64,000 nucleotides of DNA from Marinimicrobium agarilyticum DSM 16975 (GCF_000423345.1 NZ_AUHU01000003.1:372001-436000), one strand, 5' to 3'. Positions 8,329 through 16,969 are shown, counted from the first letter of the stretch. The notes: generated from the letters alone by a model not told the origin. Numbers and translations are program-made.

Positions 8329-9009
8329 TTATTTTGGGCTGCGATAACGTTGATCGGCGGGCGGAATCATATCGCCATCTTCGTCCATTTCCGGAAAAGG
8401 TAGCTTGTACCTCTCGCAGTAGCGCACCATTTGCGGATGCATCCAGCGAAACAGGATCTCTCTGACCTCGGGGTCGTTTTCATCGATTTCCCGGTCGTAC
8501 TGTCCCTTCTGCTGCCGTTGATGCAGGGCTTCCTGCAGAATGATCGCCGCCGCGACGCTGACGTTGTAGCTCTCTACCATGCCGATAATCGGAATGGTGA
8601 CGTGAGCGTCGGCGTGCTTGGCCGCGTAGTCACTCAGCCCTTCTTTCTCTGAACCCATTACCAATGCAAACGGCTGGGTGTAATCCAGATCGCGGTAGTG
8701 CACGGCTCTGTCGGACCAATGCGCCGCCACCAGCTTCAAGCCGCGCTCGCGCAATACGCTCATTCCCGTTTCGATATCGGGGTGTACCACTGTGCCGGTG
8801 AACCGGCCACTGCCGCCGGCGGTATGGTGGTACACCAACCGGCCGCGATGGGGCTGGACCATGTGGATTTCGGGCATGCCCACGGCATCGGCGGTGCGCA
8901 ACATGGCGGAGATGTTCTGCGCTTTGTGTACTTCATCGGTGAGCAGGGTCATGTCGTGCTGACGCTGACGAAGGACTTGTTTGAATTTTTCGAATCGGGC
9001 ACGGGACAT
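8329..9009 (-). CDS. trmH: tRNA (guanosine-18-2'-O)-methyltransferase TrmH
   Basis: SpoU-class SAM-dependent enzyme that methylates the ribose of G18 in the tRNA D-loop. The 226-residue protein matches E. coli TrmH in length and motifs. Motif 1 is NISAMLRTADAVG, motif 2 LVMGSEKEGLS and motif 3 IPIIGMVESYNVSVAAAIIL (the knotted cofactor site). A basic C-terminal tail follows. A TATAAT-like box lies on the minus strand at 9042-9047. It is monocistronic as far as visible. Confidence 0.95.
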   Translation of the reverse strand: MSRARFEKFKQVLRQRQHDMTLLTDEVHKAQNISAMLRTADAVGMPEIHMVQPHRGRLVYHHTAGGSGRFTGTVVHPDIETGMSVLRERGLKLVAAHWSDRAVHYRDLDYTQPFALVMGSEKEGLSDYAAKHADAHVTIPIIGMVESYNVSVAAAIILQEALHQRQQKGQYDREIDENDPEVREILFRWMHPQMVRYCERYKLPFPEMDEDGDMIPPADQRYRSPK

Positions 9010-9041
9010 AGTATTCGGGAATAGTGAGCAAATAGCGGCGC

Positions 9042-9047
9042 ATTATA
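9042..9047 (-). promoter_or_regulatory. -10 box of the trmH promoter
   Basis: TATAAT on the minus strand, 33 bases from the trmH start codon. No good -35 was found at 16-18 bases, so this is tentative. Confidence 0.4.
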
Positions 9048-9102
9048 GCATCGTCGGGCTTTGGTGATTCCCTTGGTGGGCTTGGGTTCTTGAGTCATGT
9101 CC

Positions 9103-9213
9103 GGGTCGGTGAGGGGTAAGCCCTTCCAAGACACGCCGTAAATACGTCCATGTAGGCTCGAATCGCGGGTCCCCCGCTCCACGGTCTTGAAAGGGCTTAC
9201 CCCTCACCGACCC
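9103..9213 (-). repeat. Hairpin element E3 (30-bp arms, 51-bp core)
   Basis: Arms at 9103-9132 and 9184-9213 are complementary with one mismatch. Read on the minus strand, the 51-base core starts CGTGGAGCGGGGGACC and ends GTATTTACGGCGT. The core is nearly the same as in E4, in the opposite orientation. Arm ends are AGAC/GTCT. It lies between the trmH promoter and E4. Confidence 0.85.
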
Positions 9214-9301
9214 TCAGTGCCATTATTGAACCAAGGTGGGTTGCGTATCGTTTCTTCTGATTGAGGTGCTATCTCCTGGAACGATACGTCGGCACTGCGG
9301 A

Positions 9302-9398
9302 GGTTGGGCATACCGTCGCGAGACCGTGGAGCGGGGGACCCGCGATTCGAGCCCCCATGGATGGGTTCACGGCGTGTCTCGCGACGGTATGCCCAACC
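9302..9398 (+). repeat. Hairpin element E4 (23-bp perfect inverted arms, 51-bp core)
   Basis: Arms at 9302-9324 and 9376-9398 are perfectly complementary. The core starts CGTGGAGCGGGGGACC and ends GGGTTCACGGCGT, differing from E3 at about seven positions. The 9010-9454 gap holds E3, E4 and no gene. Confidence 0.85.
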
Positions 9399-9454
9399 GG
9401 AGCATTTCACTACGAAGCGAAAATAGGATTTGTCCGAAGTCCGCAACTATGCCG

Positions 9455-10492
9455 TCAAAGCTCCTTGCGAAGCACATCCACAATCGCCGCAATATGATCA
9501 TCCCGGTCATTCAAAGCGGGAATATAGTGATACTGCTCACCACCAGCCTCCATAAAGTAATCCCGGTTCTCCACCTCCAGCTCCTCAAGCGTCTCCAGAC
9601 AATCTGCGCTGAAAGCCGGTGAGAGAATCGCAATGTGCTTGACCCCATCCTTTGGCAACTGCATCAGCGTCTCATCCGTGTAAGGCTTCAGCCACTCCTC
9701 CCTCCCGAAACGGGACTGGAAAGTCGTCAGGCAGCGGTCCTCTTCCAGCCCGAGCTTCTCCTGCACCAGTCGGGTCGTCTTGCGGCATAGGCAATAATAA
9801 GGGTCACCGTTGTCCAGGTAACGCTTGGGCATACCGTGGTAGGAGAACAGGATCTTTTCCGGCAGTCCGTGCGCGTTAATATGATCCTGCACGCTTTGCG
9901 CCAGAGCGCTGATGTAGAGCGGGTTGTCCACGTAGCCATTGATGAAACTCACCGAAGGCACCCAGCGCCAGGTTTTCAATTCGTCCGCCAGGGCGTCGAA
10001 AGTGGAGCCGGTGGTGGGCGCGGCGTATTGAGGGTAGAGCGGTAGTGTGACAATCCGGCGGATGCCCTGCTCCTGAAACTCCCGCAGGGCACTGGCGATA
10101 GACGGATTGCCGTAGCGCATGCCGATCTTGACCAACGCTTTCTCGCCCAGGGCGGATTGAACGGCCTCGCCCTGGCGCTGGGTGATGCTGAGCAGCGGCG
10201 AGCCCTCGTCTTCCCAGACTGAGGCGTAGGCTTCGGCGGACTTCTTCGGCCGCACTCTCAGGATCACGCCGTGGAGAATCAGGTTCCACAGCAACCGCGG
10301 CACCTCGATCACCCGAGGGTCCGACAGGAACTCGGCCAGGTAGCGTCGCAGCGCGGGTGTGGTGGGGGCATCCGGTGTGCCCAGGTTGGTGAGCAGCACC
10401 CCGGTTTTGCGTTGCACCGCACGGGTCTCTTCCGTAGGGCTGTGAAAGCGTTCTTCCACGCGGTCATTGACGGCTCGATAGCCTTGGTTCAT
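9455..10492 (-). CDS. hemH: Ferrochelatase
   Basis: Inserts Fe(II) into protoporphyrin IX, the last step of haem synthesis, at the cytoplasmic face of the membrane. The 345-residue protein has the usual length. It shows GVLLTNLGTPDAPTTPALRRYL near the N-terminus, the substrate loop YPQYAAPTTGSTF, the catalytic-histidine motif FSYHGMPKRY and TFQSRFGREEWLKPYT. No C-terminal iron-sulfur cysteine cluster is present. The start MNQGYRAV is chosen because AGGAG lies seven bases upstream. The frame stays open 120 codons further, but that stretch has no ferrochelatase similarity. Confidence 0.95.
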   Translation of the reverse strand: MNQGYRAVNDRVEERFHSPTEETRAVQRKTGVLLTNLGTPDAPTTPALRRYLAEFLSDPRVIEVPRLLWNLILHGVILRVRPKKSAEAYASVWEDEGSPLLSITQRQGEAVQSALGEKALVKIGMRYGNPSIASALREFQEQGIRRIVTLPLYPQYAAPTTGSTFDALADELKTWRWVPSVSFINGYVDNPLYISALAQSVQDHINAHGLPEKILFSYHGMPKRYLDNGDPYYCLCRKTTRLVQEKLGLEEDRCLTTFQSRFGREEWLKPYTDETLMQLPKDGVKHIAILSPAFSADCLETLEELEVENRDYFMEAGGEQYHYIPALNDRDDHIAAIVDVLRKEL

Positions 10493-10627
10493 GGGGGCTC
10501 CTGATTCATTGGCGTTCGGTGATCTCTCAACATACCCACTCAGTACGGAGAAATCCACCAGACGGACGCCTTGATCCAGCCCTTTGTGCAGGGCGTATTG
10601 TATTGAGACGCGGAAGAGGGTGTGACC

Positions 10628-11074
10628 ATGTTTGAAAACAAGACTGCGAATGACCTGGGGGAGCAACCCAACGTGGAATCGACCCGACAGCCAGCGGTGG
10701 CCACGTTGTACTACGACGGACTCTGCCCCCTGTGCCAGAAGGAAATGACGTTGTTGGCTCGCCGCAAAAACGAGGGCCTGAGATTGCTGGACATTCACCG
10801 GCAATGGCAACTGCCAGCCAGCCAGCGCGAGGACATGCTGCGCCAGTTGCACTTGAGACTGCCCGATGGCTCTTGGTTAAAGGGTGTGGAGGCCAGTGTC
10901 GAGGCGTGGCGGCATACGCGTTTTGGTCGTTGGCTGGGGCTGTTGCGCTGGCCTCTGGTGGCTCCAGTGGTGGATAGGCTGTATCAACGGTGGGCCGAAC
11001 GACGATTCGAGCGGTTGTACGGCCGAGGAAAGTATCTGTGTCGACTGCCTGAGGAGGCGGACAATGACTCTTGA
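10628..11074 (+). CDS. DCC-family (DUF393) thiol-disulfide oxidoreductase-like protein
   Basis: A 148-residue protein with the DCC signature near the N-terminus: LYYDGLCPLCQKEM, in which DGLCPLC carries the CxxC pair. LLDIHRQ, LPDGSWLKGVEA and GLLRWPLVAPVVDRLY follow, the usual DUF393 pattern. The family is thioredoxin-like by fold, but the substrate is unknown. GAAGAGG is placed for ATG 10628 rather than the GTG two codons earlier. It is divergent from hemH and overlaps the next gene by 11 bases, so the two are a unit. Confidence 0.85.
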   Translation: MFENKTANDLGEQPNVESTRQPAVATLYYDGLCPLCQKEMTLLARRKNEGLRLLDIHRQWQLPASQREDMLRQLHLRLPDGSWLKGVEASVEAWRHTRFGRWLGLLRWPLVAPVVDRLYQRWAERRFERLYGRGKYLCRLPEEADNDS

Positions 11075-11357
11075 ACGACGCGCGGTGGTGTTGAGCTTCG
11101 CCGACTGCTCTCACTATCTGGTGGGTTACACCGAGACACCGGTGGGTATGGCGGATGAGATCGACGTGGTACGGGACGAGGGCGGCAAAGCGAGAAGATT
11201 TCCGAGCCTGTATGTGGCCAAGCGCTGGCTTGTCGAACAGGGCGCGGAGAAGGCGTGGTTGGTGATGCAAACGCCTTACGATGAGATGGTCGGGCGACCG
11301 GAGCCAGACAGCGGACCGGGAGAAATTCCGCTAATTTTGGTGGAGGGTAAGGACTGA
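11064..11357 (+). CDS. Small protein, DUF6482-like
   Basis: A 97-residue soluble protein (MTLERRAVVLSFADC). It has a central FPSLYVAKRWLVEQG and an AWLVMQTPYDEMVG motif that I associate with the DUF6482 family of small gammaproteobacterial proteins; the family call is from memory and function is unknown. It starts inside the 3' end of the DCC gene (11-base overlap, frame +1) with GAGGAGG just upstream, suggesting translational coupling. The C-terminal tail is proline- and glycine-rich. Confidence 0.65.
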   Translation: MTLERRAVVLSFADCSHYLVGYTETPVGMADEIDVVRDEGGKARRFPSLYVAKRWLVEQGAEKAWLVMQTPYDEMVGRPEPDSGPGEIPLILVEGKD

Positions 11358-11410
11358 CCCGTGGGCTGGACTTCTCCTGGCGCTCACTCAATGGGCGCTG
11401 GTGTGCAAAA

Positions 11411-11442
11411 CGATGCAGGCGGAATCGTGTTCGCCTGCATCG
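11411..11442. terminator. Bidirectional hairpin between convergent genes
   Basis: A perfect 11-base stem, CGATGCAGGCG with CGCCTGCATCG, and a 10-base loop. On the minus strand it is followed by TTTTG, on the plus strand by a weaker T-run 11 bases on. It sits between the DUF6482-like gene and the sugar dehydrogenase. Confidence 0.65.
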
Positions 11443-11456
11443 TTATCGCTGTTTTC

Positions 11457-12623
11457 TTACTTGGCGGGCTCAACTTTAATGATGGCGCCGTTGCTGTCAT
11501 CGGTCAGCAGGTAGAGGTTGCCGTCCGGGCCCTGAACGATATCCCGCAATCGCTTGCCGATGCTTTCGTCGAAAAAGCGCTCTTCATGAGTCACTTTTTC
11601 GCCGTCCAGCTCCAGCCGTGAGACCAACTGGAACTTCAGAGAGGTCACCAGCAGATTGCCTTTCCACTGGGGGAACTGGTCTCCGGTGTAAAACGTCATG
11701 CCGCAGTTGGCGATGGAGGGGACCCAATAGTGGACAGGCTGCTCCATCCCTTCTTTGTGAGTCCCTGTGCCGATTTCCCCGCCGCCGTATTGCTCGCCAT
11801 ACGTGATGATGGGCCAGCCGTAGTTATTGCCGGCGAGGGTAATATTGATCTCGTCTCCCCCTTGGGGGCCGTGCTCACCGGTCCACAGTTCGCGCGTCTG
11901 GGGGTGCAGATCGGCGCCCTGCACGTTGCGATGGCCATAGGACCAGATCTCGGGAAGGGCACCCTTGGTGTCCACAAACGGGTTGTCTTCGGGCACGCTG
12001 CCGTCCGGGTTGATGCGGGCCACGGTACCAATATGACTATCGAGTTCTTGCGGATAATTGTCTTCAAAGTCCTGTTGGCGGTCGCCCATGGTAATAAACA
12101 GCGTGCCATCGTCCCGGAACACCAGGCGTGAACCGAAATGGCCATTGCTGTTGACCTTGGGTTTCTGGCTGAAAATAACTTCAACCTCTGACAACTGATC
12201 CATGGCGTCGGCCAGCAGCTTGCCGCGGGCGACGGCGGTACTGGTTTTTCCGTCTTTCCCCGGTTCTGAGAAGCTGAAATACACCCAGCGATTCTCGGAA
12301 AAGTCCGGGTCCAGGGCGACATCCAGTAGGCCGCCCTGGCCGCGACTGGCAATCTCCGGAAGGCCTTTCAGGGCGGGTCCTTTTTCCCCGGCGGGGGTGA
12401 CCACGCGCATCTGGCCCGCGCGTTCGGTTACCAGCATGTCGCCATTGGGGAGAAAAGTCAGGCCCCAGGGATTTTTCAGGCCGTCGGTAATACGGGTGAC
12501 TTTCAGGTCGGCCTTTTCTGTCTCCACCGTCATGGCGGAATCATCCGCGAGACAGGCGCTCGCCGACAGGCCCAGTACGGCCGAGGCGAGCAGGGGAGTA
12601 AACCGTTTAAGCAGGGAAGCCAT
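11457..12623 (-). CDS. PQQ-dependent aldose sugar dehydrogenase, periplasmic
   Basis: A 388-residue secreted six-bladed beta-propeller that oxidises aldoses with PQQ (soluble GDH/YliI/Asd family). A signal peptide (to about residue 26) ends in LSASACLA. Visible motifs are GLKNPWGLTFLPNGDMLVTERAG, FGSRLVFRDDGTLFITMGDR, GTVARINPDGSVPEDNPF, WSYGHRNVQGADLHP and the late LLVTSLKFQLVSRLELDG, in family order. No cytochrome domain is attached. The next gene upstream on the same strand is a xylanase, in keeping with sugar use. No PQQ synthesis genes are in the window. Confidence 0.92.
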   Translation of the reverse strand: MASLLKRFTPLLASAVLGLSASACLADDSAMTVETEKADLKVTRITDGLKNPWGLTFLPNGDMLVTERAGQMRVVTPAGEKGPALKGLPEIASRGQGGLLDVALDPDFSENRWVYFSFSEPGKDGKTSTAVARGKLLADAMDQLSEVEVIFSQKPKVNSNGHFGSRLVFRDDGTLFITMGDRQQDFEDNYPQELDSHIGTVARINPDGSVPEDNPFVDTKGALPEIWSYGHRNVQGADLHPQTRELWTGEHGPQGGDEINITLAGNNYGWPIITYGEQYGGGEIGTGTHKEGMEQPVHYWVPSIANCGMTFYTGDQFPQWKGNLLVTSLKFQLVSRLELDGEKVTHEERFFDESIGKRLRDIVQGPDGNLYLLTDDSNGAIIKVEPAK

Positions 12624-12800
12624 TGTGGGTCTCCTTCATCAAAATGAAATCATGATCGGTAATGCACTACGTCACCCATCAGCCAATGAGTCACTGCTGT
12701 GGGTGGTCTGGAGCAAAAAAGTGGTCGATCGGACGTGGCTTAAGCCTAGCACAACCAGTGTGAAGAAGGGTTAAGCAGGGGCCGAGCGGCCCCCGGGGCG

Positions 12801-13943
12801 TTAACGCTTTAAATCGGAAACGGCAAAGTAGGCCGGCTTGGGTTGCAGGTCCCGATCGAACAGCAAGGGGTAGTTGGTCCGACCGCCGACCGGGAAATTG
12901 TTCTTCCAGGATTCGCCGTCGTGGGTGCCCCACAGCGTGATCCGGTCAATCTTGTCCCGGTGCTTGAGGAACAGTTTGAACATCTCCACGTAACGCTCGG
13001 TGAGCTGCTCCTGAGCGTCCGCTGGCAGGCCGTCAGCGTAGGGGTTCAGCTCGTCCGAGTACTCGAAACTGTCGGAAATTTCCGCGCCGGTGTGTTCCCA
13101 GGCGACCGGAAGCACGTCCACTTCCAGTTCGGTGCAGTGAATGCGCATGCCCTCGGCCGCATAGGCTTCGATGCTGGCCTCGAACTCGCGCAGGTCGGGA
13201 TAGTCTAGTCCCACGTGGCTCTGCAGGCCCACGCCGTGAATGGGAACGCCCCGCTTGTTGTAATCGCGAATCACATCCACAAGGAACGCCCGTTTGCCGG
13301 GGTTGTGCATGTTGTAGTCGTTGTAGAGCAATTGAGCGTCCGGCTCCATTTCATGAGCCAGGCGGAAGGCGCGCTCGACATAGTCGGCGTTGCCCATAAT
13401 GTTGTACCAGGCGCTTCGCCGCCAACCCTTGTCTTCATCAATGGCTTCGTTGACCACATCCCAGATTTTGATCTTGCCCTGGTAGCGGCGCATCAGCGTG
13501 CTGATGTGGGTGTCCATGCGCTCTATCAGTTCGGCGCGGTCAATGGGGTTCCCGTCGGGGTAAACAAAGAAGTCCGAGGGGGTCTGGGAGTGCCACACCA
13601 GGGCGTGGCCGACGATGGTCATGTCGTTCTCTACCCCGAAGTTGACGAAGCGATCCGCCAGTTCCCAATCCCACTCGCCCTGTTTGGGTTGAACCAGGCC
13701 GGACTTCATGCAGTTCTCCGCGGTAATCGCGTTGAACTCGCGTTTGATCAGGGTTTTCAGGTGCTGGTTGTCGTTGGCCAGTGTGGCATTGCTGATCGCA
13801 GTGCCCACCAGGAAGTCGTCCTGATACACTTCGGCCAGTCCGGTACGCTCGGCGGCGGTATGGATGGCGCAGGCTTTGATATTCGCCAGAGCCGCCAGTG
13901 AAGCGCTGCCCAGCAGGAAGTTGCGACGGGAAAGAGAAGTCAT
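12801..13943 (-). CDS. Endo-1,4-beta-xylanase, GH10, exported
   Basis: Hydrolyses internal xylan linkages. The 380-residue protein begins MTSLSRRNFLLGSASLA, a twin-arginine signal, with a cysteine (ANIKAC) near the cleavage site that is not a good lipobox. The GH10 barrel follows: NCMKSGLVQP, IVGHALVWHSQTPSDFF, the acid/base glutamate in WDVVNEAIDED, YNDYN, and the nucleophile glutamate in IHCTELEVDV. WGTHDGESW and PLLFDRDLQPKPAY close the domain. No carbohydrate-binding module is attached. ATG 13943 is chosen because upstream residues lack any signal character. Confidence 0.95.
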   Translation of the reverse strand: MTSLSRRNFLLGSASLAALANIKACAIHTAAERTGLAEVYQDDFLVGTAISNATLANDNQHLKTLIKREFNAITAENCMKSGLVQPKQGEWDWELADRFVNFGVENDMTIVGHALVWHSQTPSDFFVYPDGNPIDRAELIERMDTHISTLMRRYQGKIKIWDVVNEAIDEDKGWRRSAWYNIMGNADYVERAFRLAHEMEPDAQLLYNDYNMHNPGKRAFLVDVIRDYNKRGVPIHGVGLQSHVGLDYPDLREFEASIEAYAAEGMRIHCTELEVDVLPVAWEHTGAEISDSFEYSDELNPYADGLPADAQEQLTERYVEMFKLFLKHRDKIDRITLWGTHDGESWKNNFPVGGRTNYPLLFDRDLQPKPAYFAVSDLKR

Positions 13944-14042
13944 AAACAACGGCCTTCTTATTTGATAAACGGGGCCCGGACAGCGACCGGACCTCACCTT
14001 ATGTTCACGATGACCATTAAATCACGGATCCCCCCGCTGGGG

Positions 14043-14163
14043 AAGAGCCTTCAGCGAGCGGGTGAGAGCCTTCAGTGACCCGATGAGAGCCTTCAGCGGC
14101 CAGGGTAAGAGCCTTCAGCGGCGGAAGGAAAAAGTCTTCAGCGGCGGAGGAAAAAGCCTTCAG
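14043..14163. repeat. About 22-bp tandem repeat overlapping the tag stop codon
   Basis: Six copies of AGCCTTCAG (one reads AGTCTTCAG) begin at 14046, 14067, 14088, 14110, 14133 and 14155, spaced 21-23 bases apart by a G/A-rich spacer. The last copy contains the TGA stop of tag (14160-14162 on the minus strand). It resembles the arrangement at glnA, but with a different unit. The rest of the xylanase-tag gap shows nothing else. Confidence 0.8.
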
Positions 14164-14756
14164 CGCTTCCGAGCGAGGCGAGCGCAGGCGCGGTAGCGGT
14201 GACAGTCGGTCTGGTGGTCATTCACCATGCCGGTGGCCTGCATAAAGGCATAACAGATGGTGGAGCCCACGAAATTGAAGTCCCGCTGCTTCAGCGCCTT
14301 GCTCATGGCGTCAGACTCCGGGGTGGTGGCGGGCACCTCCTTGAGGCTTTTCCAGGCGTTCTGCTTCGGCGCTCCGTTGGTGAACTGCCACAGGAATTCG
14401 ACAAAGTCCTCCCCGGCCTTTTCCATTGCCAGCAAAGCCTTGGCGTTGCGCACGGCGCTGGCCACTTTCAGGCGGTTGCGGATGATGCCCGGATTTTGCA
14501 ACAACTTGTTCTGTCGGGCCTCGCTATAGCGGGCGACTTTCTCGGGTACGAAATCGTCGAAGGCCTCCCGGTAGGCCTCCCGCTTACGCAGCACGGTGAT
14601 CCAGGCGAGCCCGGCCTGTGCGCCCTCCAGAATCAGAAATTCAAACAGCTTTTGTCGATCGTACAACGGCACGCCCCACTCGTGGTCATGGTAGGCTTGG
14701 TACAGTGGGTCCTCACCGCACCAGTCACAGCGCGTCGGGGTTTTGGGGGTGGGCAT
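14160..14756 (-). CDS. tag: DNA-3-methyladenine glycosylase I
   Basis: Removes 3-methyladenine from alkylated DNA. The 198-residue protein carries the zinc-binding N-terminus RCDWCG and YHDHEWGVPLYD. ILEGAQAGLAWITVLRKREAYR follows, with the catalytic-pocket glutamate, then FVGSTICYAFMQATGMVNDH and the C-terminal zinc ligands in CHRYRAC. All Tag signatures are present. Its stop codon lies in a tandem repeat (14043-14163). It diverges from the pip gene. Confidence 0.95.
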   Translation of the reverse strand: MPTPKTPTRCDWCGEDPLYQAYHDHEWGVPLYDRQKLFEFLILEGAQAGLAWITVLRKREAYREAFDDFVPEKVARYSEARQNKLLQNPGIIRNRLKVASAVRNAKALLAMEKAGEDFVEFLWQFTNGAPKQNAWKSLKEVPATTPESDAMSKALKQRDFNFVGSTICYAFMQATGMVNDHQTDCHRYRACARLARKR

Positions 14757-14905
14757 GGTTCACGCTCCTGATGAATCGCCTTATGCAATTGGATGCGTTG
14801 GCGCGGCAACTCCACTACACTAGGTTATAAATGATGGGTGCCCTGCCGGTTCCCTTGCGGTTTACTGCACGGTGTAAGGCGGTGCCAACGTAGCAAAAGG
14901 CCATT

Positions 14906-15877
14906 ATGCTCACTTATTATCCCGAAATTAAACCTTTCCAGCGTCATCAAGTGCCCGTGGGTGGCGGTCATGAGCTTTACGTGGATGAGTCGGGCAGTCC
15001 CGACGGCATCCCCATTCTTTTCGTTCACGGCGGCCCCGGGGCGGGCTGCGGCAAGTACGACCGGCGCTATTTCGACCCCGACTCCTACCGTATCATTCTG
15101 TTCGACCAGCGCGGCTCCGGGCGTTCGACGCCGCACGCCAGCCTGGAACAGAACAACACTCAGGCGCTGGTGGAGGATATGGAGGTCATTCGTCAGTACC
15201 TGGGGGTGGAAAAATGGGCGCTGTTCGGTGGCTCCTGGGGTTCGACTCTCAGCCTGGTCTATGCCGAAACCCATCCGGAACGGGTGTTGGGGCTTATTCT
15301 GCGAGGCATTTTTCTGGTTCGCCCGCAGGATCTGGAGTGGTTCTACCAGGGCGGTGCCGCTCATGTGTTTCCCGATTATTGGCAGGACTTCCTGCAACCG
15401 ATTGACTCCTCTAAACGGGACAATCTGATCAGCGCCTATCACGAGCTTCTGACCGGGGACAATGACCTGTTAAAAATGTCCGCGGCCAAAGCCTGGTCCA
15501 TGTGGGAAGGTCGCTGTGCCACACTGCGGCCCAGCCACGAGGTGGTGGAGTCGTTCTCCAAACCTCACCGGGCCCTTTCGCTGGCCTGCATTGAAGCGCA
15601 TTACTTTATGAATCAGGCGTTCCTGGAGCCGGATCAGATCGTGCGCGATGCTCACCGGTTGTCGGGCATTCCGGGCGTCATTGTGCATGGGCGCTACGAC
15701 ATGGTGTGCCCGCTGGATAACGCCTTCGCCCTGCAAAAAGCCTGGCCCGATGCGGAGCTGCAGATCGTCCGGGAAGCCGGACACTCCGCCTCGGAGCCCG
15801 GCACGGTCGATGCCCTGATTCGGGCCACCGATGCGCTGGCCCGCGAGATCCTTCATGAAGAAGATCATCTGGCCTAG
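14906..15877 (+). CDS. pip: Prolyl iminopeptidase
   Basis: Alpha/beta-hydrolase that releases N-terminal proline from peptides; cytoplasmic (family S33). The 323-residue length is typical. The oxyanion-hole motif is FVHGGPGAGCG, the nucleophile elbow GGSWGSTLSL, the aspartate GRYDMVCPL and the histidine REAGHSAS. YDRRYFDPDSYRIILFDQRGSGRSTPHA is present in segments as in the family. It starts a short unit with dtd, whose ATG is 10 bases after this stop. Confidence 0.95.
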   Translation: MLTYYPEIKPFQRHQVPVGGGHELYVDESGSPDGIPILFVHGGPGAGCGKYDRRYFDPDSYRIILFDQRGSGRSTPHASLEQNNTQALVEDMEVIRQYLGVEKWALFGGSWGSTLSLVYAETHPERVLGLILRGIFLVRPQDLEWFYQGGAAHVFPDYWQDFLQPIDSSKRDNLISAYHELLTGDNDLLKMSAAKAWSMWEGRCATLRPSHEVVESFSKPHRALSLACIEAHYFMNQAFLEPDQIVRDAHRLSGIPGVIVHGRYDMVCPLDNAFALQKAWPDAELQIVREAGHSASEPGTVDALIRATDALAREILHEEDHLA

Positions 15878-15886
15878 GCACGCGTT

Positions 15887-16324
15887 ATGTTGGGATTGAT
15901 TCAGCGCGTCAGGCACGCCAGTGTCGTTGTGGATGAACGGGAAGTCGGCGCCATTGGCCCCGGTTTGTTACTGCTGCTGGGTGTGGAGAAAGACGATACC
16001 CGGGCCAATGCCGATGCCTTATTGAAAAAGGTGCTGGCCTACCGGGTCTTCGCCGATGAGGCGGGAAAGATGAACCTTAACCTACAGCAGGCCGGGGGCG
16101 GCTTGCTTGTCGTTTCCCAGTTCACTCTGGCGGCGGATACCCGTAAGGGCCTGCGCCCCAGTTTTTCCAGCGCCGGCTCGCCGGCACTGGCGGAAGAGCT
16201 TTACGACCACTTCGTTACTGGCGCCCAAGAGCGACACGATTCCGTGGCCACGGGAGTGTTCGCCGCCGATATGCAGGTGAGCTTGCAGAACGACGGCCCG
16301 GTCACCTTCATGCTGCAAGCTTGA
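15887..16324 (+). CDS. dtd: D-aminoacyl-tRNA deacylase
   Basis: Hydrolyses D-aminoacyl-tRNAs and glycyl-tRNA(Ala) as a proofreading enzyme. The 145-residue protein shows [27 protein letters not shown], the catalytic [17 protein letters not shown] and a C-terminal NDGPVTFML with the cross-subunit Gly-Pro motif in NDGPVT. It is complete and ordinary. It is directly downstream of pip and probably translated from the same message. Confidence 0.96.
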   Translation: MLGLIQRVRHASVVVDEREVGAIGPGLLLLLGVEKDDTRANADALLKKVLAYRVFADEAGKMNLNLQQAGGGLLVVSQFTLAADTRKGLRPSFSSAGSPALAEELYDHFVTGAQERHDSVATGVFAADMQVSLQNDGPVTFMLQA

Positions 16325-16507
16325 TGATTGCGCGAATAACCACCAGTCCGACGTTTTAGCAGAGCTCGACGCCACCGACTCACCAGAGTGTGACGGACTT
16401 CATCCCGAATCCCCTTCCCAGAGTAAGATCGTCTTCTACACTCTGAGAGCCTGGCCAAAGGCCGGGCATCAACCCATTCAATTCCCTTTTTAATAAAGGA
16501 GGTTGGC

Positions 16508-16969
16508 ATGACTCGATTATCAATGATTGGGTTTGGCCTACTGGTCAGTCTTTGTATGAGCAACGCGTGGGCCGGTGGTAGCCACAGCTGCGGCAAACTG
16601 TCGGTGGAGACTCTGACCTCGGGTGCCTACCACCAGACCGTCACTGAAAGGCGTTACGTTCTCGCACGCACTGAAGCAGAGCTGGAAGCGTTGGAAGAAC
16701 TGGTGGGTACCAGTTTTGATGTGGACCTGACGGAAACCATGGTACTCGGTGCGTTTATGGGCCGACGCAATACCGGTGGTTATTCCATTGAGGTCACCAA
16801 GGCGATAGAAACTGACAACGCGCTTCACGTCAAGGTACGCCTGACTTCCCCCGGGCCGAGCTGTCCGGTCACTCTGGCGATTACCTCACCTTACGAGGTG
16901 GTTGCGCTTCCCGTTGTGGATAAAGAGCTCGAGATACACGAGCGCACCGAAGTGCGCCGCTGTCGTTAG
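16508..16969 (+). CDS. Secreted PrcB_C-domain protein
   Basis: A 153-residue exported protein. The signal peptide is MTRLSMIGFGLLVSLCMSNAWA. The mature domain carries AFMGRRNTGGYSIEV, the signature of the PrcB C-terminal domain family (named after a Treponema protease complex subunit). It ends with a conserved-looking TSPYEVVALP. Two cysteines (HSCGKL and GPSCPV) could form a disulfide. AAAGGAGG lies seven bases before the ATG. Function in this organism is unknown; a protease partner is not adjacent, although an S9 peptidase is encoded convergently downstream. Confidence 0.75.
   Translation: MTRLSMIGFGLLVSLCMSNAWAGGSHSCGKLSVETLTSGAYHQTVTERRYVLARTEAELEALEELVGTSFDVDLTETMVLGAFMGRRNTGGYSIEVTKAIETDNALHVKVRLTSPGPSCPVTLAITSPYEVVALPVVDKELEIHERTEVRRCR

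Noticed and set aside
9204-9622. Small open frames across E3/E4 (for example 9236-9622)
   Set aside because: They run through hairpin arms and the antisense of hemH, with no start signals or conserved features.
10493-10852. N-terminal extension of ferrochelatase to 465 residues
   Set aside because: No similarity to the family, a good ribosome site exists at the internal ATG, and the extension overlaps the divergent DCC gene region.
14041-14163. Tandem repeat read as a CRISPR array
   Set aside because: Units of about 22 bp with the repeat word covering nearly half of each unit and no unique spacers. It is a simple tandem repeat.
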